DNA of 64,000 bases from Marinimicrococcus sp033875255 (GCA_033875255.1 JAWZSN010000017.1:1-64000); one strand, 5' to 3'. Positions 43,897 through 53,083 are shown, numbered from the stretch's first letter. The notes: generated by a model not told the origin, from the letters alone. Made by a program: numbers and translations.

Positions 43897-45185
43897 CAGG
43901 CGGAGAGGCGCGCGAGCAGGGCCTCGGGCGTCATCTCCTCGCGCTCGCCGGTGCCGCGCGCCTTGAGCTCGACCGTGCCGGCGGCCACACCGCGCGGGCC
44001 CACCGTCACCTGCCAGGGCAGGCCGATGAGGTCCATGGTGGCGAACTTGACGCCGGCCCGCTCGTCGCGGTCGTCCATGAGCACGGTGACGCCAGCCTTC
44101 TCCAGCTTCGCGTAAAGCTCGTCGGCCATGGCCGAGGTGGCCGCATCGCCCGGCCGCAGATTGACGAGGCCCACCTTGAAGGGAGCCACCTCCTCGGGCC
44201 AGACGATGCCGCGCTCGTCGTGGAAGGCCTCGATGATGGCACCTACCAGACGCGAGATGCCGATACCGTAGGAGCCCATCTCGACCGGCACGTCCGAGCC
44301 GTCGGGACCCATCACCGTAGCACCCATGGCCTCGGAGTACTTCGTGCCGAAATAGAAGATGTGCCCAACCTCGACGCCGCGGCCGGCGCGCAGCCGGTCG
44401 GCCGCGACCTCGCATTTGTCCGGCTCGTGCATCTCGTCGGTAGCGGCATAGAGAGACTTGAGCCGCTCGATGTCGAGATCCGGGGCGCCGAGATCGACCT
44501 CCTCGAAGGTCGCGTCGTAATAGACGGCACTCTCGCCGGTGGAGGCCAGGATCTGGAACTCGTGGCTCATATTGCCGCCGATGGGGCCGGTCTCGGCCAC
44601 CATCGGGATGGCGGTCAGGCCCATCCGGCTGAAGGCCCGGAGATAGGCCAGGAACATGGCGTCATAGGAGCGCCTGGCTCCCTCGAAGTCGGCGTCGAAG
44701 GAGTAGGCGTCCTTCATGAGGAACTCGCGGCCGCGCATCACGCCGAAGCGCGGGCGGATCTCGTCGCGGAACTTCCACTGGATATGGTAGAGGTTCAGCG
44801 GCAGCTGCTTGTAGCTCCTGACGTGCCGACGGAAGATGTCGGTGACGTTCTCCTCGTTGGTGGGCCCGTAGAGCATGTCGCGCTCGTGGCGGTCGGTGAT
44901 GCGCAGCATCTCCTTGCCGTAGGCGTCGTAGCGCCCGCTCTCGCGCCAGAGATCGGCCGGCTGGATGGTCGGCATCAGGATCTCGATGGCGCCCGCCCGG
45001 TTCATCTCCTCGCGCACGATCTGCTCGATGCGCTTGAGGACCGCGTGGCCCAGCGGCAGCCAGTTGTAGATGCCGGCCGAGAGCTGCTGGATCATGCCGG
45101 CGCGCAGCATCAGGCTGTGGGAAGCGATCTCGGCCTCGGCCGGAGCCTCCTTGAGAACGGGGAGAAAATAGCGGGACAGGCGCAT
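43896..45185 (-). CDS. proS: Prolyl-tRNA synthetase (short alphaproteobacterial form)
   Basis: This 429-residue class II synthetase charges tRNA-Pro. It has MRLSRYFLPVLKEAPAEAEIASHSLMLRAG, RIEQIVREEMNRAGAIEILMPTIQPADLW (motif 1), DEIRPRFGVMRGREFLMKDAYSF (motif 2) and GSYGIGISRLVGAIIE (motif 3). The editing insertion found in E. coli-type ProRS is absent, as in most alphaproteobacteria, so mischarged Ala-tRNA-Pro would need a separate editor. It heads the proS-lolC-lolD operon. Confidence 0.95.
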   Translation of the reverse strand: MRLSRYFLPVLKEAPAEAEIASHSLMLRAGMIQQLSAGIYNWLPLGHAVLKRIEQIVREEMNRAGAIEILMPTIQPADLWRESGRYDAYGKEMLRITDRHERDMLYGPTNEENVTDIFRRHVRSYKQLPLNLYHIQWKFRDEIRPRFGVMRGREFLMKDAYSFDADFEGARRSYDAMFLAYLRAFSRMGLTAIPMVAETGPIGGNMSHEFQILASTGESAVYYDATFEEVDLGAPDLDIERLKSLYAATDEMHEPDKCEVAADRLRAGRGVEVGHIFYFGTKYSEAMGATVMGPDGSDVPVEMGSYGIGISRLVGAIIEAFHDERGIVWPEEVAPFKVGLVNLRPGDAATSAMADELYAKLEKAGVTVLMDDRDERAGVKFATMDLIGLPWQVTVGPRGVAAGTVELKARGTGEREEMTPEALLARLSA

Positions 45186-45289
45186 GCTTGCTCGCGGGGC
45201 TGTTCTGAAACGGCCGCCAATCTAGGCGCGCCCCGGTGCTTCGGCAACGCAGGAGGGTCATGCCCCGCCGCCCCCGCCCGTCCTCCGTC

Positions 45290-45697
45290 TCAAAAAGCGA
45301 GCGTGACCACCAGCCGCCCGGCATAGACCCCCTCGGGCAGCGCCGACTGGCGCGGCACGCGGCCATAGACGGTGACCTGCGCCGGCTGCTCGCCGTCGGT
45401 GGCGGCAGCGACTCCCTCCTCGTCGAACGGCACCCGGTGGCCGGGATCGCTGTAGAGCCGGTAGGTCAGCCGCGCCTGGCCGGGGCCGTCCATGAAGAGG
45501 CTGCCGTCGCCGCCCTCGATGCCGACGCGAAAGCCGGTGCTGGCGTCGCAGGTCACGGTGAGCCTGCCGGTGCCGTGGCTGTCACGCGCGAGATCGACCT
45601 CGCCGAACTCGACGGCGCGCGTCGCCACCCGGCAGGCGGCAACGGCCGGGACCGCGAACCACGCCAGGCACAGCAGGGCCAGCAGCGTCACTCGCAT
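45290..45697 (-). CDS. Spore-coat-U domain protein, Csu-type pilin or tip
   Basis: This 135-residue secreted protein has a signal peptide (MRVTLLALLCLAWFAVPAVAA) and one SCPU domain with CRVATRAVEFGEVDL, LTVTCDAS and the C-terminal VYGRVPRQSALPEGVYAGRLVVTLAF strand. Two cysteines likely form the domain's disulfide. The ATG lies ten bases inside the usher gene. Csu tip adhesins usually have two domains (about 330 residues); this one has a single domain, so it may be a second pilin or a reduced tip. Confidence 0.85.
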   Translation of the reverse strand: MRVTLLALLCLAWFAVPAVAACRVATRAVEFGEVDLARDSHGTGRLTVTCDASTGFRVGIEGGDGSLFMDGPGQARLTYRLYSDPGHRVPFDEEGVAAATDGEQPAQVTVYGRVPRQSALPEGVYAGRLVVTLAF

Positions 45698-48378
45698 CGC
45701 AAGTCTCCCAGATCCGGCACCAGCTCGTCCGCCGCGCTCGCCGGCAGCAAGCAGCGCCAGCGCCGCCCCGCCGCCGCGCCCGCGACCATGACGGGTGCCG
45801 CCAGCGGGCCGGTGATCGCGGCAAAGCCGTCGCGGCCGACCTGCACCTCGACCGCGCCGGCCCCGTCCACCAGCACGAGGCCCGGCGGCAGGGCCTCGCC
45901 CGCCGCATCGCCCAGCCGCGCCGTCGCCTGCTGGCGGCGCTCGACCTCGAAGGGCACCGGCACGCCGCTGCGCGCGAACGGCACGGCGCTGGTCTCGGGC
46001 CGGGTCACGACGGCGTCCAGCGGCAGGTCCTCCACGGCCACACGCACCCGATTCTCCTCCCACGGCCGGAGACCCGGCAGCAAAAGCCGCCCCGCCTCGT
46101 CGGTGCGCCCGGCCTCGCGGTTCTCGAGATAGACCCGCACACCGGGCAGCTCCGGCAGATCCACCATCCCGAAGGCGCTGCCGATGCGCCGCGAGGCCGC
46201 CAGCTTCCCGTCGAGCAGAGCGAGACTGCCGCCCAGGCCGGCGCGCATGGCGGTGGCGTCGTCGAAACGCGCCAGCTCGAGCTCGGCGGCGCCATGCGCC
46301 GTCTGGTAGCTGAACCTCGTGTCCAGGGTCCGCGGATCGTCGCCGGCCTCGACGGCCACACGATAGTCGAGGCCGAGATCGCTGGCGCCGCGGGTCTGGC
46401 GGAACTGCAGGCGGGCGGTGCGCCGGTCGTCGCGCGAGCGGCCTTCGATGACCCCGGTGCGGTGGGGGCCAAGCGGAATGACATAGCTGGCGGTGAGGGC
46501 CAGGTCGCGCTCGGGCTCGAGGCTCTGGCCGGCATTGAGGAGCAGCGAGCCCGGACCCACCGGCACCGACCAGGAAGCGCCGGCCGAGCGCCGGTCGGCG
46601 CCTTCGTGGCGCTCCTCGTTGAGCAGCAGCAGGCCGAGCCGGCCGGCTCGGCCTATGTCCACGCCGAGGCTCGCCTGATCGACCCGCGCGGTGCGGCCGT
46701 CGTCGAGCCCGAGCTGGCGGAAGCCGGCGCTGGTCCAGCGCGTGCGCAGGCCGAGATTGAGGCGCCGGCCGTTATGCTCCCAGGCGAGCTGGGCCATGGC
46801 GCCGGTGCGGGCCTGGTCCTCGGCGCTGGCCCCGAGCCCGCCGCTGAGGACGCCCAGCAGGCCGACGCGCAGCGCGCCCCCGCCGGCGAGACTGACGCGC
46901 TCGGGCTGCAGCTCGCCATGCGCCTCGACGGTGGCCGTCTCCGACAGGCCGAGCCGGTGCGTACCGGCGGCCAGCGCGTCGCCATAGTCGAAGCTCTCGA
47001 GGCCATAAGCGCGGCGCTCGAAGCCGAGCTCGTAGGAATAGTCGTGCAGCCCCTCCTTCAGGAGCCGGGTGCTCACATAGTAGGGCCGGGTGACGATGCG
47101 CTCGCGGCCCAGAAGGTCGCGGACCTTGAGCTGCACCTCGCCTGCTCCCGTCACCACCGGCAGATTCTCGAAGCTGAACGGCCCCGGCGGCACCTCGCCA
47201 CCGGCCTGGCGCAGATTGTCGATATAGACGTCGACGATCGAGCTTTCCTCGGCGAGCCCACCGATGCTGGGCAGCGGGAAGGTGACGAAGCTAGGGTCGG
47301 TGGCGAAGTCGGTGGCCCACTGCAGCCCGCCGAAGCGCACCGGGCTTGCAAAGGCGCCGCCGGTGGTGAGGCTGTCGCCGAGCCTGAGCGAGCTGCGCCG
47401 CTCCGGCATGTCCTTGACCCAGCGGCTCTCGAGCCGGACGAGCTCGGCATCCTCGCCGGCCAGATCGCCCATCCTGACGCTGGTGGTGGCGACGCCGGCG
47501 GCACCGAAGACACCCAGCTCGGCCAGCGCATCGAGACGGGTGTCGAGCTCCTGGCCGCCCGAGAGCAGGAGGTCGTAGTCGAGGAAACCGCCGGTGCCGC
47601 GGGCCGCCTGGGGCCGGGGCGCGGCCTCCGCCCCCATCACGGTTCGCGCGAAGGCGCCGGCCGGCAGGCCTAGAGCGAGGGCGGCATGGTCGAGATCGGC
47701 CTCGACCGTGGCGCCGGGGATGGCGTCCAGCGGGTAGAACGGCTCGCCCTCGAAGGTCAGCACCGCCGCCGGGTCGATCCTGACGTTCCACGCCCGGAGC
47801 CGGGGCACCGGCAGGGCCAGCCTGCCGCTTTCGGGCTCGCGCAGGGCCACCGTGCCCTTCCCGTCCACCATCTCGCCATTGAGGGTCACGGCGAACAGCA
47901 GCACCTGCCAGCCGTCCTCCGGCAGCAACGGCGGCTCGACCCGGTCGCGCCGGCGCACGAACGGGCTGTGGAAGGGCGGCGGAGCGCCGTTTGCCAGCAC
48001 GACCCTGCCCAGTTTGGGGCGAGAAGCGGCCGGCCCGGGCTTTACCGGAGCGGGCGTCGTGTCCGCCGCGTCTGCCGGTCCGGCCGGCGGCGCTGGCGGT
48101 GGCGGCAGCGAGATCGGCGGCTCTTGGGCGATCAGCGCCCTGGGCATGGGCCGTGGCGGCGGAGGCACGGGGCCTTCCGCCTCGCCCGGCGCCGGGCGGC
48201 GCGCGCCGGCGATCAGCCAGAGCAGAAAGCTCGCCCGCGAGCTGTCGGTGGCCGGCGCCAGCTGCCGCGGCAGGCTCTCGCCGCCGGCGGGCCGCAGCGC
48301 GCCCCAGCCGACCGCCAGGCCCAGCAGCCCCGCGAGGCTAGCCGCCCTGAGCAGGCAGCTCGAGATCGATCGGGCCAA
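45688..48378 (-). CDS. Outer-membrane usher of a Csu-type pilus
   Basis: This FimD/PapC family usher forms the outer-membrane pore through which subunits are exported. Barrel blocks include DYDLLLSGG, VDVYIDNLRQAGGEVPPGPFSFENLPVVTGAG, DLLGRERIVTRPYYVSTRLLKEGLHDYSYELGF and PGVRVYLENREAGRTDEAGRLLLPGL. An unusual stretch of about 100 residues, rich in proline and alanine (PPPPRPMP, SLPPPPAPPAGPAD), lies between the signal helix and the barrel. The start is uncertain: I give the TTG before ARSISSCLLRAASLAGLLGL, which overlaps the chaperone gene by 41 bases. The first ATG would overlap by 170 bases. Confidence 0.85.
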   Translation of the reverse strand: MARSISSCLLRAASLAGLLGLAVGWGALRPAGGESLPRQLAPATDSSRASFLLWLIAGARRPAPGEAEGPVPPPPRPMPRALIAQEPPISLPPPPAPPAGPADAADTTPAPVKPGPAASRPKLGRVVLANGAPPPFHSPFVRRRDRVEPPLLPEDGWQVLLFAVTLNGEMVDGKGTVALREPESGRLALPVPRLRAWNVRIDPAAVLTFEGEPFYPLDAIPGATVEADLDHAALALGLPAGAFARTVMGAEAAPRPQAARGTGGFLDYDLLLSGGQELDTRLDALAELGVFGAAGVATTSVRMGDLAGEDAELVRLESRWVKDMPERRSSLRLGDSLTTGGAFASPVRFGGLQWATDFATDPSFVTFPLPSIGGLAEESSIVDVYIDNLRQAGGEVPPGPFSFENLPVVTGAGEVQLKVRDLLGRERIVTRPYYVSTRLLKEGLHDYSYELGFERRAYGLESFDYGDALAAGTHRLGLSETATVEAHGELQPERVSLAGGGALRVGLLGVLSGGLGASAEDQARTGAMAQLAWEHNGRRLNLGLRTRWTSAGFRQLGLDDGRTARVDQASLGVDIGRAGRLGLLLLNEERHEGADRRSAGASWSVPVGPGSLLLNAGQSLEPERDLALTASYVIPLGPHRTGVIEGRSRDDRRTARLQFRQTRGASDLGLDYRVAVEAGDDPRTLDTRFSYQTAHGAAELELARFDDATAMRAGLGGSLALLDGKLAASRRIGSAFGMVDLPELPGVRVYLENREAGRTDEAGRLLLPGLRPWEENRVRVAVEDLPLDAVVTRPETSAVPFARSGVPVPFEVERRQQATARLGDAAGEALPPGLVLVDGAGAVEVQVGRDGFAAITGPLAAPVMVAGAAAGRRWRCLLPASAADELVPDLGDLRCE

Positions 48379-49057
48379 GGGATGTCTCGCCGCGCAGGGC
48401 GAGCCTCGGGTGAAGGCGGGCGAGACCGTCCAGCCGCCAGCTCTCCTCGGCGCCGGCAAGCACATAGGCCGGCCCGGGCACGGCCGCCAGCTCCGCGCCG
48501 CCCGCATCGTGCAGCAACAGGCGCTCGATGCGCAGATGCGCGTTGCCCCGGTTGGCGAGGCGCAGGACGAGGTCCTCGCCGGCCCGCTCGAGCCGCCAGG
48601 CCGGCTCGGCCTCCGCCGCCTGCGGCTGCACGAACACGGGGATGCTCAAGCGCAGCGCGAAGCGGACGCCCAGCGCCCCTTCCCCGGCGAGCGGCACCTC
48701 GGTGAGCAGCAGGCGAAAGCTCTCCTCGCGAGCCGGCGGCTCGGCGGCGCGCCGGGCGACGCGCACGACGCGACGCTCACCGGGCTCGACGGTGAGCATC
48801 GGCGGCACAGCCACGAGGCCGCGGGTAGGCTCGAGCGCCTCGAGCTGCGCGGAGCCCACCCAGGCGCGCGGCTCGACCTGCACGATGACCGGCTCCGCCC
48901 CGTCATTGCGCAACGTGACGCTGGCGGTCCGCTGGCCCGGCGCCAGCTCGACCCGCACCGGCGAGACACCCAGCGAGCCGGCGATAGCGGCCGGCGCTCC
49001 CAGGGCCACGGCGAGGATCGGGGCCGCGGTGAGAATCAGGGGAAGAAGGACGCGCAC
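48338..49057 (-). CDS. Pilus assembly periplasmic chaperone (Csu type)
   Basis: This 239-residue PapD-like chaperone has a signal peptide (LLPLILTAAPILAVALGAPAAIAG) and two Ig-like domains. Markers are LGVSPVRVELAPGQRTASVTLRNDG in the first strand pair and EESFRLLLTEVPL plus LRLSIPVFVQP in the G1 region, which donates a strand to subunits. It escorts pilins to the usher. The start lies 14 bases after the pilin stop, as expected in one operon. Confidence 0.9.
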   Translation of the reverse strand: MRVLLPLILTAAPILAVALGAPAAIAGSLGVSPVRVELAPGQRTASVTLRNDGAEPVIVQVEPRAWVGSAQLEALEPTRGLVAVPPMLTVEPGERRVVRVARRAAEPPAREESFRLLLTEVPLAGEGALGVRFALRLSIPVFVQPQAAEAEPAWRLERAGEDLVLRLANRGNAHLRIERLLLHDAGGAELAAVPGPAYVLAGAEESWRLDGLARLHPRLALRGETSLGPIDLELPAQGG

Positions 49058-49071
49058 CCCGGACTCCTTGC

Positions 49072-49560
49072 CTAGAAGGTGAGCGTGATGGTGACGGTGT
49101 CGGTATAGGTGCCGGCCGGCACGATCTGGCCGCCCGGGATGCGCCCATAGACCTCGACCTGGCCGCTCTGCGGCACCAGGAGCTGGGTCTTGAGGGCCTC
49201 CTCACCCATGCCCCAGACGGTGGTGCGGGTGGTGTTGCGGTAGATCTGGTAGCGCAGCTTGCTGGCGCCCGAGCTCATCCGGCGGTCGGCGGTGCTGCCG
49301 TTGGTGCCGCCGTCCAGCTCGAAGGTCACCACCGCCTGCGGGCAGTTGGCGAAATGAATGCTGCCGACCGCATCGAGCGCGTTGGGCTGGCCCGAGACAT
49401 AGTCGCCGAAGGCGAGCGAGCCGCCGGTGAGCGAGCAGCCGCTGCGCACCGTCGCGGTCACGGTGAGCTGGCTCTGGTCGGTGCCCGCCGAGGCCGGCCC
49501 CGCGAGCGCCAGCAGGATCAGCGCGCCCAAGCCTCCCCGCAGGCTCTGCAGGCTCTTCAT
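49072..49560 (-). CDS. Spore-coat-U domain major pilin (Csu type)
   Basis: This 162-residue secreted subunit has a signal peptide (LGALILLALAGPASAG), then TVTATVRSGCSLTGGSLAFGDY, and ends VEVYGRIPGGQIVPAGTYTDTVTITLTF, the classic SCPU domain. Cysteines at SGCS and ANCPQ form the usual pair. It probably builds the shaft of the archaic pilus and is the first structural gene of the operon. The chaperone gene follows after 14 bases. Confidence 0.9.
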   Translation of the reverse strand: MKSLQSLRGGLGALILLALAGPASAGTDQSQLTVTATVRSGCSLTGGSLAFGDYVSGQPNALDAVGSIHFANCPQAVVTFELDGGTNGSTADRRMSSGASKLRYQIYRNTTRTTVWGMGEEALKTQLLVPQSGQVEVYGRIPGGQIVPAGTYTDTVTITLTF

Positions 49561-49609
49561 ATGATCTTCTCCGATGCTCCGGGGGCCGGCGATGCCGCCG
49601 CGCCGCCGC

Positions 49610-51304
49610 TTATTCGGCCGCATGCCGCGAGCCCGCCCGAAACTGCGCCTCGACCGCGGCCAGGAGGCTCGCCCCGTCGATCGGCTTGGTGAGGTAGCCG
49701 TCCATGCCGGCCTCGAGGCAGCGCCGCTCGTCCTCCTGCATGGCGTTGGCGGTGACCGCGACGATCGGCAGCCCGCTGCGCGAGGGATCACCCAGGGCAC
49801 GGATCCGCCGGGTCACCTCGAGCCCGTCCATCTCCGGCATCTCGACGTCGAGCAGCACGAGGTCGAAACGCCGGTGGACCACCAGACGCAGCGCCGCGGG
49901 CCCGCTTCTGGCGATCGTCACCTTGTGGCCGGCGCGCTCCAGCATGATCGAGGCGAGCCGGCAGTTGAGGGCGTTGTCGTCGACCACCAGCAGATCGAGC
50001 GGCCGGCCGCGCCGCTCCGCCATGCTGTGCACCGTGATGAGCGCTTCCTCGCCGCGCTCCTCGCCGCGCACCTGGCGCAGGCAGTCGAGCAGAGTGGCGG
50101 CCGTTACCGGCTTGCTCAGATAGGCGGCGAAGCCAGCGGCGCGCGCGCTGGCGGCGTCGCCGCGCAGGCCGGAGCTTGTCAGCAAAACCAGCCCCACATG
50201 GCCGCCGCCGGACAGACCGGCCGCCCGCCGCGCGAACTCCGCAGCCTGCATGTCGGCCGCGGCGCTGTCGAGGATCACCAGGTCGAAGGGCCTCGAGCGG
50301 CCGGCCGCCTCCATCAGCACGCTCAACCCCTCCCGGCAGGTCCGGGCGGTACGCACCTCCATGCCCCACAGCAGGGCCAACTCCCGCATGGTCGAGCGCG
50401 AGCGGGTCTGCGGGTCGATCACCAAGAGCGCGCTGCCGGCAAGGCCGGCCGCCGTGGCGCCCTCCTCGAGCGCCGCCTCCGGTGGCGCCTCGAGCGGCAC
50501 CCGCACCTCGAACAGGGAGCCCTCGCCGGGCCTGCTGGTGCAGGCGATGGTACCGCCCATCGCGTCGATGATACGCCGCGAGATCAGCAGGCCGAGCCCG
50601 CTGCCGCCATAGAGCCGGCCAATGCGCGGCCCGGCCTGGGCGAAGGGCGCGAAGATGGCCTCGATGGCCTCGGCGGCGATTCCCGGGCCGGTGTCGGCGA
50701 TCCTGAAGACCACGCCGGTGCGCTCGCCCTGGCCCCGCCACGGCTCGGCGCGCAGCGAGACGCCGCCCTCCTCCGTAAACTTCACGGCATTGCCCAGGAG
50801 GTTCAGCAAGACCTGGCGCAGCCGCGGCGGATCGGCCCGGACCACGGACGGCAGGCCCGCATCGACGTGAAACTCCAGCGCCAGACCCTTGGCCTCGGCG
50901 CGCCCCGCCAGCATCACCCGCAACCGCTCGAGGAACGCGCGCAGCGCCAGGTCGACCGGCTCCAGCTCGAGCTTGCCGGCGTCGATGCGGGCGAGGTCGA
51001 GCACGTCGTTGATCAGGGTCACCAGCGCCTCGGAGGAGGTCAGGATGGCATCGAGATAGTGCGCCTGCTCCTTGTCGAGCGGTGTCTCGTGCAGCAGCCG
51101 CGCCATGCCCAGAACGGCGTTCATCGGCTCGCGGATCTCGTGGCTCAGGGTGGCGACGAAGGCCCCGCGGGCGCGCGCCGCGGCCTCGGCGTGACGCGCC
51201 CGGCGCTTGAGGGCCACGACGCGGCGCTTGAGGCCGCGCGCATCGATGCGGCCCCCGCTGCGGCGTCCCCGGCTCGCTCGCCGGACGGCTCGTTCGGCTG
51301 TCAT
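49610..51304 (-). CDS. Hybrid sensor histidine kinase with two receiver domains
   Basis: This 564-residue cytoplasmic protein starts with a basic helix (KRRVVALKRRARHAEAAARARG) and a HisKA domain with phospho-accepting His55 in ATLSHEIREPMNAVLGMARLL. The HATPase domain has NLLGNAVKFT, FRIADTGPGI and GSGLGLLISRRI. Two receivers follow: a degenerate first (VIDPQTRSRS, VILDSAAAD) and a canonical second (VVDDNALNCRLA, LVLLDVEMPEMDGLEV, LTKPID). It has no membrane helices or PAS domain, so its signal is unknown. I chose MTAERA, preceded by GGGGGGAG. Its stop lies 49 bases before the pilin gene on the same strand, so it probably controls or co-transcribes with the pilus. Confidence 0.88.
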   Translation of the reverse strand: MTAERAVRRASRGRRSGGRIDARGLKRRVVALKRRARHAEAAARARGAFVATLSHEIREPMNAVLGMARLLHETPLDKEQAHYLDAILTSSEALVTLINDVLDLARIDAGKLELEPVDLALRAFLERLRVMLAGRAEAKGLALEFHVDAGLPSVVRADPPRLRQVLLNLLGNAVKFTEEGGVSLRAEPWRGQGERTGVVFRIADTGPGIAAEAIEAIFAPFAQAGPRIGRLYGGSGLGLLISRRIIDAMGGTIACTSRPGEGSLFEVRVPLEAPPEAALEEGATAAGLAGSALLVIDPQTRSRSTMRELALLWGMEVRTARTCREGLSVLMEAAGRSRPFDLVILDSAAADMQAAEFARRAAGLSGGGHVGLVLLTSSGLRGDAASARAAGFAAYLSKPVTAATLLDCLRQVRGEERGEEALITVHSMAERRGRPLDLLVVDDNALNCRLASIMLERAGHKVTIARSGPAALRLVVHRRFDLVLLDVEMPEMDGLEVTRRIRALGDPSRSGLPIVAVTANAMQEDERRCLEAGMDGYLTKPIDGASLLAAVEAQFRAGSRHAAE

Positions 51305-51414
51305 CACTCCCCCCGCGCGCATGTTTCGATAGCAAGGGGACCCTTGTATCTACTTACAGGCGAGATCCCTCTGGTGCAAGAACATCATCGCTCAAACAAC
51401 CTTCAGGCGATCCG

Positions 51415-52767
51415 TCAGACCGCCGGGGCATGCCGCGCGGTGGAGCTGGCGAGATGGGCGTCGAAGCAGGCGGCGACCGCCCGCACCAAGGGCCGGGCCG
51501 CCGTCTCCACCTCGACGAGATCCCCCCGGCGGCGCACCAGCCCGTCCGCCTCGAGCCGCGCCAGGGCGGCGGCCTCCTCGCGCAGCTCCGCGGCATCGCG
51601 GCCATGGCGCCGGCACACCGCGGCAATATCGACGCGGAACTCGCACATTACCCGCTCGATCAGCTCGGCCCGCAGCCGGTCCTCGGCGGAGAGGCGGCAG
51701 CCCCTGACAGTGGCGAGGCTGCCCGAGGCGATCAGCCGCTCATAGGCACCGGGGCTGGTCGCGTTCTGCACATAGCCTTGCGGCAGGCGGCCGATCGCCG
51801 AGGCGCCGAAGCCCAGCAGCAGATCGGCGGGATCGGTGGTGTAGCCCTGGAAGTTGCGATGCAGCCGCCCCTCGTCGAGGGCGCGCGTCATGGCATCGCC
51901 GGGGGCCGCATAGTGATCGAGCCCGATCCGCCGGTAGCCGGCACTCACCAGCGCCGCGGCGATGGCCCCGGCCTGGGCGTGGCGCTCCGCGGCGCCGGGG
52001 AGCATGGTCTCGTCGATTCGCCGCTGATGCGGCTTGAAGGCGGGCACATGGGCGTAGCCGAACACCGAAAGACGGTCGGGCCGAAGCTCGAGACAGCGTA
52101 CCACCGTCTCCTCGCAGGAGGCGACGGTCTGGTGCGGCAGGCCGTAGAGCAGGTCCAGACTGATCCCCGCGATGCCGCCTGCGCGCAGGCCGTGGACCGC
52201 CGCCCGCGTCTCCGCGAAGCCCTGGGCGCGGTTGATGGCGCGCTGAACGGCCGGATCGAAGCTCTGCACGCCGAGGCTGGCACGGGTGACGCCGGCTCGG
52301 GCCAGCGCCGCCACCATGCCGGCCGTCAGGGTGCGCGGGTCGATCTCGACCGCCACCTCGGCGTCGGTGCGGAGCGCGAAGCGCTGCCGCAGCAGCGTCA
52401 TGAGCCCCTCGAACTCGGGCGGCTGCAGGATGGTCGGGGTACCGCCGCCGAAATGGACATGGGCCGCCTCGAGCCGGTGCGGCAGGGCGTCGGCCACGAG
52501 CCTGACCTCGCCCCGCAGCGCCTCGAGATAGCGGCTCACCGGCGCCTCGCGCCGGGTCACGGTGGTATGGCAGCCGCAATACCAGCACATCGAGCGGCAG
52601 AACGGGATGTGCAGGTAGAGCGAGGCCAGGGCGCCGCGCGGCACGGCGGCGAGCCAGTCGCGGCAGGTTTCGGGGTCGACTTCCCCGGCAAAGCGGGTGG
52701 CGGCCGGGTAGCTGGTGTAGCGGGGGATGCGCTGGTCGCCGTAGCGGGCGAGGATCTCGGGTCGCAT
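51415..52767 (-). CDS. hemN: Oxygen-independent coproporphyrinogen III oxidase
   Basis: This 450-residue radical SAM enzyme decarboxylates coproporphyrinogen III to protoporphyrinogen IX without oxygen. The cluster motif is YLHIPFCRSMCWYCGCHT (CxxxCxxC plus the HemN-specific next cysteine). FGGGTPTIL, SLGVQSFD and YGLPHQT are further radical-SAM HemN blocks. Length matches true HemN rather than HemW. The start is MRPEILARYG. A FNR/FixK-like box lies about 57 bases upstream, fitting induction at low oxygen. Confidence 0.95.
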   Translation of the reverse strand: MRPEILARYGDQRIPRYTSYPAATRFAGEVDPETCRDWLAAVPRGALASLYLHIPFCRSMCWYCGCHTTVTRREAPVSRYLEALRGEVRLVADALPHRLEAAHVHFGGGTPTILQPPEFEGLMTLLRQRFALRTDAEVAVEIDPRTLTAGMVAALARAGVTRASLGVQSFDPAVQRAINRAQGFAETRAAVHGLRAGGIAGISLDLLYGLPHQTVASCEETVVRCLELRPDRLSVFGYAHVPAFKPHQRRIDETMLPGAAERHAQAGAIAAALVSAGYRRIGLDHYAAPGDAMTRALDEGRLHRNFQGYTTDPADLLLGFGASAIGRLPQGYVQNATSPGAYERLIASGSLATVRGCRLSAEDRLRAELIERVMCEFRVDIAAVCRRHGRDAAELREEAAALARLEADGLVRRRGDLVEVETAARPLVRAVAACFDAHLASSTARHAPAV

Positions 52768-52823
52768 GGGCTTCTCCGGCTCGGGGAACGAGCCGGGCCT
52801 AGCGCCGCCAGGGGCTCGACTCC

Positions 52824-52837
52824 TTGATCGAGCGCAA
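52824..52837 (-). promoter_or_regulatory. FNR/FixK-type box upstream of hemN
   Basis: TTGATCGAGCGCAA (TTGCGCTCGATCAA on the hemN strand) matches the anaerobox TTGAT-N4-ATCAA at eight of ten defined bases. Many alphaproteobacterial FixK/FnrL sites have a TTGCG half. It lies 57 bases upstream of the hemN start, within typical activator distance. No FNR gene is in the window. Confidence 0.55.
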
Positions 52838-52883
52838 GAGCCCTGCAGGCGGGCGACGATCTGGCAAGCGGGATGCGAACGGC

Positions 52884-52907
52884 GAAAAGGCCCGCTTGCG
52901 CGAGCCT
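52884..52907 (-). terminator. Terminator of tRNA-Glu copy 1
   Basis: On the minus strand GGCTCGC and GCGGGCC pair (one G-U) around a GCAA tetraloop, followed by TTTTCG. It lies 33 bases beyond the tRNA 3-prime end. Confidence 0.75.
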
Positions 52908-52940
52908 TCTTCCTCGACACCGCTCTCTGCTGGCAGAGAT

Positions 52941-53016
52941 TGGCGTCCCCTAGGGGACTCGAACCCCTGTTTTCGCCGTGAGAGGGCGACGTCCTGGACC
53001 GCTAGACGAAGGGGAC
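52941..53016 (-). tRNA. tRNA-Glu (anticodon CTC), copy 1
   Basis: The 76-base gene reads from GTCCCCTTCGTCTAGCGG to the encoded CCA end. The anticodon stem TCGCC/GGCGA encloses loop CTCTCAC, giving anticodon CTC, which reads GAG. The T-arm is CAGGGGTTCGAGTCCCCT and the acceptor stem is GTCCCCT/AGGGGAC. It is identical in sequence to copy 2. Confidence 0.95.
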
Positions 53017-53021
53017 GCGGC

Positions 53022-53048
53022 AGCAAAAAGGCCCGCTCGGGCGGGCCC
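53022..53048 (-). terminator. Terminator between the two tRNA-Glu genes
   Basis: On the minus strand GGCCCGC and GCGGGCC form a perfect 7-bp stem around CCGA, followed by TTTTT. It lies after copy 2, so each tRNA gene has its own terminator and probably its own promoter. Confidence 0.8.
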
Positions 53049-53083
53049 TCCTTCTCGATGTCCTTCTCTCGCGAGAGAGATAG

